From Planctomycetota bacterium (GTDB lineage: Bacteria > Planctomycetota > UBA8108 > UBA1146), in contig JADHSM010000006.1 in the NCBI GenBank assembly GCA_016776905.1, positions 1 through 64,000 of the forward strand: a DNA stretch of 64,000 nt, given 5' to 3'. Both the position numbers and the translations under genes were made by a program. Below the pieces are notes generated by a model. The model was not told where the DNA came from and searched no databases. It saw only the letters and a list, made by a program, of their open reading frames with translations. This document shows positions 29,149 through 40,184 of this stretch, piece by piece. How positions within the stretch are numbered: position 1 is the stretch's first letter; the number at the start of each line of letters is the position of its first letter.

Positions 29149-30000
29149 ATGCCAAAATCAAATACCGCACGTAAATCTAAAAAGAAGAAGCGCTCTTCTC
29201 TCTCTGCTAGAAATGCGGATCACCACGCCCTCTACCAAAGTTCTGTACAAGAGCCAGAGGCGGATACACGCTTCATGCACGAGACATTTGTGAGCAAGTT
29301 CCAGAGAAACCCGATTCTCATGAGGGAAGACTTTTGTGGAACCGGTTATCTTTCTTCGACTTGGGTTAAAGAACAAGACTATCGTCACGCCATCGGATAC
29401 GACCTTGACGAGCCAACCGTCGAATGGGGCAAAAAACAGAATCTCGAACCACTCACAGATGAGCAAAAGTTGAGGATTGAACTTCGAATTGCGGATGTGT
29501 TAAATGCTCCGCAAGATCCGGTCGATGTCGTTTGTGCGATGAACTTTTCATGGTGGATCTTTAAAGAACGTGAGCAGTTACTGAACTATTTCCGTTCGGT
29601 TCGAACCAGTTTCAAAGATGAAGGCATGTTTGTTCTCGATATTTACGGTGGAAGTGACGCCTATGTCGAAGTGGAAGAAGAGCACGAAAAAGATCTCGAT
29701 GGTGAAGATTTCTATTATATTTGGGATCAAGACAAAGTTTGCGGGATCAAAGACGAGTTGACATGCTTTATTCACTTCCGATTCCAGGATGGCTCTCATT
29801 TGAAAAAGGCCTTCACCTACGATTGGCGTCGCTACGGAATGCGCGAGAGTCAAGATTTGTTGCGTGAAGCAGGGTTTTCAAATGTAGAGGTTTACTGGGA
29901 GGGTGCCGATGAAGACGGTGACGGAAACGGCGAATTCCTTCCGGAGAAGGGGGCAGACAATAGCGATGCTTGGATTGCTTATCTTGTCGCAACGCCTTAA
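29149..30000 (+). CDS. Class I SAM-dependent methyltransferase
   Basis: LMREDFCGTGYLSSTWV...AIGYDLDEPTVEWGKK...VDVVCAMNFSWW...LFVLDIYGGSDAY-type motifs. Confidence 0.8.
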   Translation: MPKSNTARKSKKKKRSSLSARNADHHALYQSSVQEPEADTRFMHETFVSKFQRNPILMREDFCGTGYLSSTWVKEQDYRHAIGYDLDEPTVEWGKKQNLEPLTDEQKLRIELRIADVLNAPQDPVDVVCAMNFSWWIFKEREQLLNYFRSVRTSFKDEGMFVLDIYGGSDAYVEVEEEHEKDLDGEDFYYIWDQDKVCGIKDELTCFIHFRFQDGSHLKKAFTYDWRRYGMRESQDLLREAGFSNVEVYWEGADEDGDGNGEFLPEKGADNSDAWIAYLVATP

Positions 30001-30146
30001 TTTTATTGAGTGAGTACAATTTTATTGAGTGAGTACAAATTTATTGAGTGAACACTGAGTTTTGAGTGAGCACTGAGTTGAGAATTAACCCTGAGTTGAG
30101 AATTAACCCTGAGTTGAGAATTAACCCTGAGTTGAGAATTAACGCT
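30001..30146. repeat. Compound tandem-repeat array (19-bp units then 4 x 18-bp units)
   Basis: ttttattgagtgagtacaa x2-3 (30001-30057) then gagttgagaattaaccct at 30075, 30093, 30111, 30129. Confidence 0.95.
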
Positions 30147-30999
30147 GTGACTCTGAGACACTTGCGACCATCCATAATCCCACTCTGAAACCTGATTGTT
30201 CAAGAATTCGGCTGGCCGTCGTCAGCGTGGCTCCGGTGGTCAGTACGTCATCAACGAGGATGATTTTTTTCTCCTGATGTTTTTTACTGAGATATTTGGT
30301 TCTGATCTTGAATCTCTTCGTCGGCATCCCTTTTCGCTCTGAGGCTGTTTTTCCCACCTGTGGAGCTCCTCCGGTATGCTGGAGAAGGTGCAGTAGAGGT
30401 ATCCCTGTTTTCTTGGAAAGAGAAAGAGCGATTCTGTGAGAAAACGGAATCCCGTATTTGATTCTTCTTTTCCAATGACGAGGAATGAAAACCAGAGCCT
30501 CATTTTGCTGTGAAATTTGAGGATCGCTCTGCTGATCCTTCGAATCTTCTCTGAATTTCATCCATTGGTGGTGAAGGAGATTCGCGATGTCTGCGGCGAT
30601 ATCATCTCGGTGCTGATTTTTCCCGGACAGAACCATTCTGCGCAAAGTTCCTGTATAGATTGAAATATGAAGGAGTGGACGCAGGGCAGGGCCTCTTCTG
30701 CAGGCGCGACAGTTTTCTTCCGGGGCTCCTGGGAGGTGCAAACAACGCCTACAAGGGGCCGCAATTTCCGGAAATTCTGATGCACAAGAGGCGCAAAAAG
30801 GGACGGCATTCTCCGTTTCGGTCCAAGGGGGCGAGTGTCTCACTCTCGGAGAATTGGTACATAAGCGGCATGTAGGCGGGTAAAAGAGATCCCTGAAGGC
30901 TGCGAGGGTCGCCTGGACCGCCGTGAAGGCCGATTGTGGGCTCCGGACGTCCCTACGACAGGATCTGGGCGGTCGATCTAGACAGCCCGCTTTCTTCAC
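30139..30999 (-). CDS. ComF family phosphoribosyltransferase
   Basis: CRLC...CASC...CRRC...CRAC zinc-finger Cys pairs and PRTase motif KKIILVDDVLTTGATL; GTG start at 30999 keeps it clear of the tRNA. Confidence 0.85.
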   Translation of the reverse strand: MKKAGCLDRPPRSCRRDVRSPQSAFTAVQATLAAFRDLFYPPTCRLCTNSPRVRHSPPWTETENAVPFCASCASEFPEIAAPCRRCLHLPGAPEENCRACRRGPALRPLLHISIYTGTLRRMVLSGKNQHRDDIAADIANLLHHQWMKFREDSKDQQSDPQISQQNEALVFIPRHWKRRIKYGIPFSHRIALSLSKKTGIPLLHLLQHTGGAPQVGKTASERKGMPTKRFKIRTKYLSKKHQEKKIILVDDVLTTGATLTTASRILEQSGFRVGLWMVASVSESQR

Positions 31000-31017
31000 G
31001 CTATGGTCTTCGTCTGT

Positions 31018-31093
31018 GCCGGTGTAGCTCAGTTGGTAGAGCAAAGGAATCATAATCCTTGGGTCCGGGGTTCGAATCCCTGCGCCGGTACCA
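31018..31093 (+). tRNA. tRNA-Met (anticodon CAT), CCA encoded
   Basis: GCCGGTGTAGCTCAGTTGGTAGAGC...AAGGA-ATCATAA-TCCTT...GGGTTCGAATCCC..CGCCGGTACCA; elongator-like, Ile2 not excluded. Confidence 0.88.
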
Positions 31094-31103
31094 ATCTTGA
31101 ATC

Positions 31104-31145
31104 CGATCTCCCAGGGGGGCACCCTTCTGGGAGATTTTCTTTTTC
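31104..31145 (+). terminator. Intrinsic terminator after tRNA-Met
   Basis: ATCTCCCAG...CTGGGAGAT followed by TTTCTTTTT. Confidence 0.75.
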
Positions 31146-31337
31146 GGGGTCGTTCTGTTGTCCTCATTCTGATCCACAGCGTCATTTTTCTCTTTCCCAT
31201 GCATTATGTTTTATGCACCATCTTGGTGTGTCGGATTCTTCGAGTGAAGTTCACCGGTCGTATTGGCATGAGTTTGGGTGACTCATTTGATGATCCACAG
31301 AGACAGAGCAATTCCCGTTCCCGAAAGGAATCCATAG

Positions 31338-31706
31338 ATGGCTGCCGAATCTGGCATGACAGAAATGGGTGACAGACCCGAGATCGATGCTGAGTTGGTA
31401 CGCCGAACGGCGCGCCTCGCAAGACTGGAAGTGACGGAAGATGAAATTCCGGGTCTTGTTGATCATTTAGAAAAGATGCTCGATTTGGTGGAGCAGTTAG
31501 AGCTCCCCGGATCCAAGACCTCTCATGAACAACTCGCATCTGCGAGAATGGACGGGGAGAAATTGTCGCTTTCAAAATGGCGTGAAGATGTCGTTGCAGA
31601 TGAAAGTGATCCGGGAGGACCTCGACGACCCGAAAAGTTAGGGGAAAATGCTCCTGACTGGCGTGATGGATCCTTCGTGACTCCTCGTGTCGTAGGAGGC
31701 GATTGA
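31338..31706 (+). CDS. gatC: Asp/Glu-tRNA amidotransferase subunit C
   Basis: VRRTARLARLEVTEDEIPGLVDHLEKMLDLVEQL; directly upstream of gatA and gatB. Confidence 0.88.
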   Translation: MAAESGMTEMGDRPEIDAELVRRTARLARLEVTEDEIPGLVDHLEKMLDLVEQLELPGSKTSHEQLASARMDGEKLSLSKWREDVVADESDPGGPRRPEKLGENAPDWRDGSFVTPRVVGGD

Positions 31707-31708
31707 TC

Positions 31709-33174
31709 ATGGTGAACGATGCCGCATCTTCTCTTCCTGATCCCGGCGCCACTTCTCATGAAGTTCTGGCACATTTGCAATCAGGGAAATGCACAACAAA
31801 GACTTTGATCAGTGAATATCTGAATTTCCTAGAAACAACCGGGAAGCGATTGGGAGCCGTAGTGGAGGTCTTTTCGCAATCGGCACTTCAGGAAGCGGAG
31901 GCCAGTGATGCTCGTCGAATGGCGGGTGAGGCTTTGGGAGTTCTGGAAGGAATACCCTTTACTGCAAAAATGAACATCTGTACTGAAGAAGGAACGACAG
32001 ATGCTTCCAGTGCCATGCTCGCCGGCTTCGAAGCGGGTGTCGATGCGACAGTCGTGCAGAAGATGCGTTCAGCAGGCGCGATATTGGTCGGCAAGAGTAG
32101 TTGTGACGAATTTGCTATGGGCGCTTCTAATGAAAGTTCCGCTCATGGAGTCGTTCGCAATCCTTGGGACGCATCTCGTGTTCCTGGCGGATCGAGTGGC
32201 GGAGCCGCCGCTTTGGCGGGAGCGTTTGGCTGGGCTATCCATTTAGGAAGCGATACCGGTGGATCGATTCGTCAGCCGGCTGCTTTCTGTAGTGCGACGG
32301 GTATGAAGCCGACATGGGGTCGGGTTTCTCGTAGAGGTTTGATCGCTTTTGGTTCAAGCCTCGATCAGATCGGTCCCTTGGCCCGGGATGCCAAAGATTG
32401 TCAGATCGCACTCGAAGTGTTGCAGGGGAGTGACCCTCTCGACGCCACTAGCCATTCATTTCCAGAGTCCTCCAAAGAGCCGATTCGCAAGATCGGTTGG
32501 ATCCGGCAGGGGTTTGGCGAAGGGATCGATGCTTCTATCCGTGAACAGGTGGAAGCGGCGAGGTCGATTCTCGAGAAGGACGGCATCGAATTTGTAGAAG
32601 TTTCATTACCCACAATGGCTCAAGCGAATGCGTGTTATCAGGTGATCGCGACAGCGGAAGCCTCCTCAAACCTCGCCCGTTATGACGGTATTCATGTAGG
32701 AAAAAGAAAAGATTCGAACGATCTAGAAGAACTTTACTCTTCCAGTCGAAGTTCCGGCTTCGGAGCAGAAGTTCGAAGAAGAATATTGCTAGGGACATTC
32801 GTACTCTCTTCGGGCTACATCGATGCTTACTACGGTAGAGCTCAAAGTGTGCGTCAGGAAATTCGAGAAGAGATTTTGTCTGCTCTTGAAGACGTTGATG
32901 CTTTAATGATGCCCGTTTCACCTTTCGCTCCTTTTAAAATAGGTGAGCGGATCGATGACCCATTAGCTCTCTATGCCTGCGATATCTTGACCGTTACAGC
33001 GAATCTAGCGGGTGTTCCTGCTGTTGCTGTCCCTTGTTCATTTGATAATGAGGGTCTTCCTGTGGGTATGCAGTGGTTAGGGAAACATGGCGATGACCAT
33101 CGATTACTGCAACTCGCCAGCCTTTGGCAAGAATTGAATGACACTTGGAAGTCCGTTCCGCAGGGAGGTCAGTC

Positions 33175-33178
<4 letters not shown>
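31709..33178 (+). CDS. gatA: Asp/Glu-tRNA amidotransferase subunit A
   Basis: Amidase signature GGSSGGAAALAGAFGWAIHLGSDTGGSIRQPAAFC; EGIPFTAKMNI. Confidence 0.95.
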
Positions 33179-34596
<1,418 letters not shown>

Positions 34597-34604
34597 ACCG
34601 ATTT

Positions 34605-36719
34605 TTAGGGAGCCGGAAGTTGCAGCTCAGCGGGACCTTCTGCTGTGATCACGTATACCGCTTGTCGCGCATTTCTTTCAAGGACAACTTTTTGTGTCTT
34701 GAAAGGTGGGATTTCAAGAATGACCGGCAACGCATGCTGGATGCCATCGATCAACATCACGGTATTTTCGGAAGAGTTTATTCTTACAGGGAATTGAACT
34801 CCAACAGTGGCGTCGTTTGAAGGATATCGCTCGAGCAATGTGCTCAAGTATTGCCGACAGGCTTTCAGGTCACCCTTCGATCTGCATTGATCTACTTTTT
34901 TCCTTAAGGCGTTGGCCTCGATATCTTCTTGATCCCATTGCGACAATAATTTTCTGACTTCTTCTCTCGCCCCCAATCGAGCGGCTTGCTGAAGGTTCTC
35001 TTTGGCTTTGCGTTGTTGGCCGAGAGATCTATTCTTTCGTGCCAGTTTCAATAAATCCTCAGCTTGATTTCGGAAGCTTCTGGCTCTATCGGATTCTCGT
35101 TCTTCTATCAATTGGGCTGCACTCTCCAACCCTGATTTCCATGGTCCTGCGGGAATAAGAAGAAGCCATGGTCTCGCTTCTTCTCTCCAGGCTTCTGGAG
35201 AAGAACTGTCGGCACTGACAATCAGTTTTTGAAGTCTGGACTCGGTCACGATGAGCAAGCCGATAAAACTAAAGAAAATGATGATAAGAAATAATCGTTG
35301 CCACCGAATACCCAAGGAGAAGAGCAGTCCCGGCTTTTTCTCTTTATGTTCCGTTCGTAGTTTGGCGACACTCTTCGCGACTTTTTTTGCTCTTTGTAAA
35401 CGTCCTTCTTTTGCCAGTCGTGCGGCCAGTCGGGTGAGAGCTTCTTCAGTGGCTTCTATTTCACCGTGATCGATGAGGAATTCGACTTTTGCTTGTTGCA
35501 TCTCTGTGCAATCGGGGTGGAGAGCCTCTAGGCTGTCGATGAGGCGTAACGCTCGACGTCGATCGCCACTCCTGAAAAGACGAGTGGCCATTCTTACGCC
35601 TTCTCGCATTTGCTGTTGGGGTTCTGAGTGAGTTGCAATCAGATCTAGTCTCATTTGGTCATCGTCGGACTGTTCGATAGCATCACGCAACCATCTTCTG
35701 CCGAACTCCACATCGCCTTGAGAGATCAAATGATGAGCCAATTCTGACATGAGAGCGATTTTGGATTCTATCCATTCATCGTTTTCAGGATCTTTCTGAA
35801 TCATTTGTTCTAAGAGATCGATGGCTTGTTCTAAATGTCTGCTATTTTTTAGTGCATCAACTATTCGGTTTTCTACTGATAAGGCTTTCGCCTGGTCTCC
35901 CGAATGGATGTGAGTGTCTCTGAGGATCTCTAGTATTTTTACAGGATTGACGGCCATCTGCGTTGCTTTCTCAAGCCTTACGATCATGGTTGATCGGTCT
36001 TCGTCATTCATGGATCGAATATGTTGATCACTGAACTCCGGGAATCTCTGTTTGAGAATCCATCCCCTTTGTACTCCTTTGTTGAGCTGTTCCATCGTTT
36101 CATATGGAGGTAGGGGAGAATCTTCCAGAATCTCTTTTATCGTTCTGAATCCGTCTAGTAAGTCGGTCACTTTCTGGAGACACCAGTCTTTGACCTCATT
36201 CGCGCATTTTGTTCCGGAAGCTGAAAGAACAGGAAGCTCATGTTGAGACGGGAATGTTTCTAACGCTTCTTTGTGCTGAAAAGTCTTTTGATCTATTTTT
36301 TCGATAAGGTTCTCTGCGGAGATCTTTGTTTTTCGTCCGCATTCGGCTTCTTTTGAGCCTTCGAAGAGAAATACTTCTTCGCAGTGAAGGAAAGTAAGGA
36401 CGAGTTCTCTCTTTTGTATCTCTTCATGGACTTTTGTGAGCAAAGACGCGTCTATTTCTTTCAATGTGTTGAACCATTGAGAGAGATCTCTTTCGCCTCC
36501 GTGCCAGATCTTGAGAAGTCCATCGAGAGTTGAAGAACTTAGTTTTTCACAGAGTATTTCGGTAGTTGGGAACCAACGGAGTGACTGGCCGGGTATTAAT
36601 TCTAAATGAGTTCCATCAAATGAAATCTTTCGACACTCTTCGCCTTTGCCGAGATGGAAGATTCCCTTTTGGCCTTCCGCGATAGTTTTAACGAGTAGTG
36701 ATTTCAGTTGAGAATCCAT
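34605..36719 (-). CDS. TPR-rich protein with single TM segment, possible N-terminal DUF4388-like domain
   Basis: Helical repeats (TRLFRSGDRRRALRLIDSLEALHPDCTEMQQAKVEFLIDHGEIEATEEAL), TM LFLIIIFFSFIGLLIV; N-terminus GIFHLGKGEECRKISFDGTHLELIPG. Confidence 0.6.
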   Translation of the reverse strand: MDSQLKSLLVKTIAEGQKGIFHLGKGEECRKISFDGTHLELIPGQSLRWFPTTEILCEKLSSSTLDGLLKIWHGGERDLSQWFNTLKEIDASLLTKVHEEIQKRELVLTFLHCEEVFLFEGSKEAECGRKTKISAENLIEKIDQKTFQHKEALETFPSQHELPVLSASGTKCANEVKDWCLQKVTDLLDGFRTIKEILEDSPLPPYETMEQLNKGVQRGWILKQRFPEFSDQHIRSMNDEDRSTMIVRLEKATQMAVNPVKILEILRDTHIHSGDQAKALSVENRIVDALKNSRHLEQAIDLLEQMIQKDPENDEWIESKIALMSELAHHLISQGDVEFGRRWLRDAIEQSDDDQMRLDLIATHSEPQQQMREGVRMATRLFRSGDRRRALRLIDSLEALHPDCTEMQQAKVEFLIDHGEIEATEEALTRLAARLAKEGRLQRAKKVAKSVAKLRTEHKEKKPGLLFSLGIRWQRLFLIIIFFSFIGLLIVTESRLQKLIVSADSSSPEAWREEARPWLLLIPAGPWKSGLESAAQLIEERESDRARSFRNQAEDLLKLARKNRSLGQQRKAKENLQQAARLGAREEVRKLLSQWDQEDIEANALRKKVDQCRSKGDLKACRQYLSTLLERYPSNDATVGVQFPVRINSSENTVMLIDGIQHALPVILEIPPFKTQKVVLERNARQAVYVITAEGPAELQLPAP

Positions 36720-36721
36720 TT

Positions 36722-37828
36722 TTACTCTCCGACTCGCAGTAAAGACCTTCTTGGATTTTTTTGAAGTGCTCTGGCTGTGTCGAATAGGGGGTCACTGATA
36801 TGGAGTGTATTGACCTGATTTTCTAATAGTTTGTGACTCCCTGTGGAGCCGGATCTTGCCAGTCCTCGAAGAATTGCTGCTCTTGTCTGGATGCAGTCGG
36901 AGTCGAGTAATGAGGTCAGAGTGTTCATATTATTTTCATCACATGTTGAAGCGAGTGCTTCCAAACATGTATTTCTAAATGATCCCTTTGACTCAATAGC
37001 CGCTTTCAAAAGCCATGGGTGGGCTTCCCGCATTTTGAGGACTCTGAAAGCGATGGCAATTTTCTCGCGAGCCATGTCATCGGAGACGATCCAGGAACTC
37101 ATCAAACGTGCACGTTGCTGTGGGGAACCTTTTTTCTTCAGATATTGAAGAGTGAGCCAACTCACTGTCCCGTCTGGAGAGTAGGGAATCAGCTCAGAGA
37201 TGCCCGCACCGCCAAAAGTCCAATCTCTCATCAAATAGAGTGATAAGTATGATCTCTGACACCCAGGGTCGGGTTCTGTCGTAAACTTTTCTTCGATGGC
37301 TTCACGATGTTTCAATGCGACATCTACTGGGCATGATTTCCACCAGCCGATAGCGACTCGTCTGACTTCACTGTCCTTGGAGTCCAGTAATCTCAATGCT
37401 GCAGCTGTTGCAGTTCTCTTCTGAAGTATCATTCTGAGATCATCGATTTGAGTGAAGTCTTTCATTCGTAAAAATCCGCGGGGTAGGAGCGTGGATACCT
37501 GAATCGGGAACTCTTCTTCCGAAACAGGTGCCACGAGCCATGCCCCGCGAGTACCGACCTGAACACCTATACCCTCGGTGCCCGAGCCTTCTGGTTCTCT
37601 CCACCATTTGACGTCGGTGACCTGATAAGGGTTCCCGGTGTTTCCGTCAGTTAGGAGGTAGAGAAGGTCCCTCTCTTCTTTCAGTATCTGGACGACTTCA
37701 CCTGCCACTACATCTTCTGCATGGCGGAATAGCAGCCATGGATCATCATTTCCCAAGAGGGGAGTTGTAAAAAACAACGCACCCATAAAGGTCAAAATAA
37801 TCCTGATACTCATGTTGATCTTATTCAT
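36722..37828 (-). CDS. Secreted HEAT-repeat-like protein
   Basis: Signal peptide IRIILTFMGALFFTTPLLG; repeats AALRLLDSKDSEVRRVAIGWWKSC, NTLTSLLDSDCIQTRAAILRGLAR. Confidence 0.65.
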   Translation of the reverse strand: MNKINMSIRIILTFMGALFFTTPLLGNDDPWLLFRHAEDVVAGEVVQILKEERDLLYLLTDGNTGNPYQVTDVKWWREPEGSGTEGIGVQVGTRGAWLVAPVSEEEFPIQVSTLLPRGFLRMKDFTQIDDLRMILQKRTATAAALRLLDSKDSEVRRVAIGWWKSCPVDVALKHREAIEEKFTTEPDPGCQRSYLSLYLMRDWTFGGAGISELIPYSPDGTVSWLTLQYLKKKGSPQQRARLMSSWIVSDDMAREKIAIAFRVLKMREAHPWLLKAAIESKGSFRNTCLEALASTCDENNMNTLTSLLDSDCIQTRAAILRGLARSGSTGSHKLLENQVNTLHISDPLFDTARALQKNPRRSLLRVGE

Positions 37829-37843
37829 GTTTCCTCTTTATTT

Positions 37844-39937
37844 TTATTCTTCCAGGACTATCCACTCTGCGATGTAGGCTTGATTCAATTCGTTGAATCT
37901 ATATCCGTGCGGACCCTCGACTAAAGCCGATGAGAGTCCTAGTGCGGAAGACATCACATTGTTTCCTGGTGTATCGACGTGGTATGGCGTTGTGAATGGA
38001 CCGGTGAAATCAGCGGAGGTCACTCCACCAAACAGCCCAAATGGGGGATGCCCGTTGGAGCAAAGTCCGAGAGCGTGCCCGATTTCATGGGCAGCAACAA
38101 CACTGATCAATCTGCTCCATGCCTCTATCGCATCCCAGATTTCGTCGTGTCGAGAATTCGCTTCAGGACTGTTCGAAGGATGGGTTCTGACGAAACCTGA
38201 TGAGAGAACTAGATTATCGAGGGAATGAGCGCCCACCGGTGTTCCCGTGGTCGGTAGAACTCCGGAAAATCTTTGATTGAAAGTGTATGAGTTCCAATAG
38301 TACTGAACCATATTTGACGAAAAGACTCCTCGTCCTGGTTCACGTTCATCGTCGTATTGTTCATTTCTCGCATCAAAGACTGCACGTCCTAGTGCGTAAC
38401 TGAGAGGTTCTACGTCGTCGCCTCCGATACCCAGGGCGCTGGTCGATCCTCCGCCGTGAGTTTGAAAGGTGAGCTGTGGCTGTAGATCTTCGTTTTCCGT
38501 TTTGGCGAAGAGGATTTTAATCCTCTCTAGCGTTTCTGATTCGACCCATGCCCTGACGATGGCATCTTGAAGAGCATGGGTACCGTCTGTCACGCTGGAT
38601 TGAAGTCCAACAGTGAATAAATCTTGTCGGTGATCTGCAATCCCGTCTCCTCCATAGCTTGCGAAGGGGGCGATCTCACCATTTCCTTCATCGAGAAGTC
38701 CTATTTGGAAATGATCTCGGGAGAAATCCAAAAACCAACGATCCTCGGCTTCAAAGGGACGGTAAGCAGCAGATCCACTTCGTACTTCGACAGAATAAAT
38801 CGCGGAGTTCGACACATTTCCACGTATGTCCTGCACTGTCGCTGTCAAAGTCAGTAATCCTGTGGGGAGGGACTGGCTTTCTGACAGCGTCCATTCTGCA
38901 CCCTGGTCATCGGAGACGAAAAGGTCTGCGAGATTTTCGCCAGGTAAGTAGTTGAGTACTGTTTGATCAGCGATCAATTCCAAGGAGTTTGGATTGATCA
39001 GTGCTCCGCCATTGCCGGAGCCCCATTCAATTCTGATCCGAGATCCTGATTGGGGAATCGATAAACTGAACGGAACGAGATTGTTTCCGGAGCCGCTGTA
39101 GGGTTGGCTTCCGTTTAATTCGAGAGGAACTCGGCCGATCGTCATGAGATCAATGCCGGGTGGTACCGTATTCAGTGCGATGTAGTTGCTCACGAAAATG
39201 GTACTCGCTCCACCGTCTGAAGCGACGAGGCGTATCTTTGCAAATGGACTGATCAGATTTGGTGCGTCATCTTGTGCATTCCAGTTCAATGTAAACGCAC
39301 TTGCTTTGCCCTCTTGATCGGGGGGGATGATCAGAGGGGATTCAAGAAGTGTTCCAAGAGTCCATGGAGCGGAACCTGTGGGGGACCATTCCAAATGCAT
39401 GAAGACATGGTCTGCATCCGGATCCAGGACTGAACCGGAAATCACGACTTCTCCTCCGACAGGGCCTGAAGGAACATCGAGGCTCATGAAAACTGGGGCT
39501 TCTGATTCTCCGATTACCAGTATGTTACTTCTTACACTGGTCACGACTTCTCCTTCTTCATTCGAGATTCGAATTTCAAGGAGCACGTCGGCTTGCGGAA
39601 TCGTGGACAAATCGCTTCTGAAGTACCAAAGGGTTTTCACAGGAAGAAAAGGTGGCGAGAGAACTAATTCTGGATCAGCGAGTGATGGGACTGAGATCGG
39701 AATCCAGTTTTCACCAAGATCTTCACTGAAGAATAGATTTGCTATCCATGTGCCCTCAGTCGGATCGGTGATTCCGAAATCAACCTCGACGTCGTCGGAG
39801 TTCACCTGGAAGTCTAGATTTTCGATGAGGGGGGGGTGAGCTTGGGCGATTGCTTTTTTTCCAGACCCGCATCCAGCGAGGAAGGGGAGGAATAGCAAGA
39901 GACCCATGAGGGTCAAAAGTCTGGTATAGAGAGCCAT
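37844..39937 (-). CDS. Lipoprotein with metzincin-like zinc metalloprotease domain
   Basis: Lipobox LPFLAGC; VVAAHEIGHALGLCSNGHPP (HExxHxxG) and Met-turn-like NNVMSSALGL. Confidence 0.7.
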   Translation of the reverse strand: MALYTRLLTLMGLLLFLPFLAGCGSGKKAIAQAHPPLIENLDFQVNSDDVEVDFGITDPTEGTWIANLFFSEDLGENWIPISVPSLADPELVLSPPFLPVKTLWYFRSDLSTIPQADVLLEIRISNEEGEVVTSVRSNILVIGESEAPVFMSLDVPSGPVGGEVVISGSVLDPDADHVFMHLEWSPTGSAPWTLGTLLESPLIIPPDQEGKASAFTLNWNAQDDAPNLISPFAKIRLVASDGGASTIFVSNYIALNTVPPGIDLMTIGRVPLELNGSQPYSGSGNNLVPFSLSIPQSGSRIRIEWGSGNGGALINPNSLELIADQTVLNYLPGENLADLFVSDDQGAEWTLSESQSLPTGLLTLTATVQDIRGNVSNSAIYSVEVRSGSAAYRPFEAEDRWFLDFSRDHFQIGLLDEGNGEIAPFASYGGDGIADHRQDLFTVGLQSSVTDGTHALQDAIVRAWVESETLERIKILFAKTENEDLQPQLTFQTHGGGSTSALGIGGDDVEPLSYALGRAVFDARNEQYDDEREPGRGVFSSNMVQYYWNSYTFNQRFSGVLPTTGTPVGAHSLDNLVLSSGFVRTHPSNSPEANSRHDEIWDAIEAWSRLISVVAAHEIGHALGLCSNGHPPFGLFGGVTSADFTGPFTTPYHVDTPGNNVMSSALGLSSALVEGPHGYRFNELNQAYIAEWIVLEE

Positions 39938-40184
39938 CACAGAACAGTTCCTCTCGGATTCCCCTCCCCCTCTCTCTGGAGTGGAATCCAATGCACGGTT
40001 TCAGCGTCCTGTTTCTCAGAGAAGTTCTGTGAACGGGACTCAGAAGAATACGACAGGATCTTCATCGTGCCCAATCGGTCTTGGAGGGGGGCTTTCAGGA
40101 CTGTCTCTCTACGGCTAGAATGCTCTATTGAGGTTGAAAGTCCCCAGTCCCGGGATGATCGACGATTCTGAAAGGAATGAGCCC

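Noticed and set aside
31003-31281. 92-aa ORF over tRNA-Met (GVAQLVEQRNHNPWVRGSNPCAGTN)
   Set aside because: Classic spurious tRNA-derived ORF.
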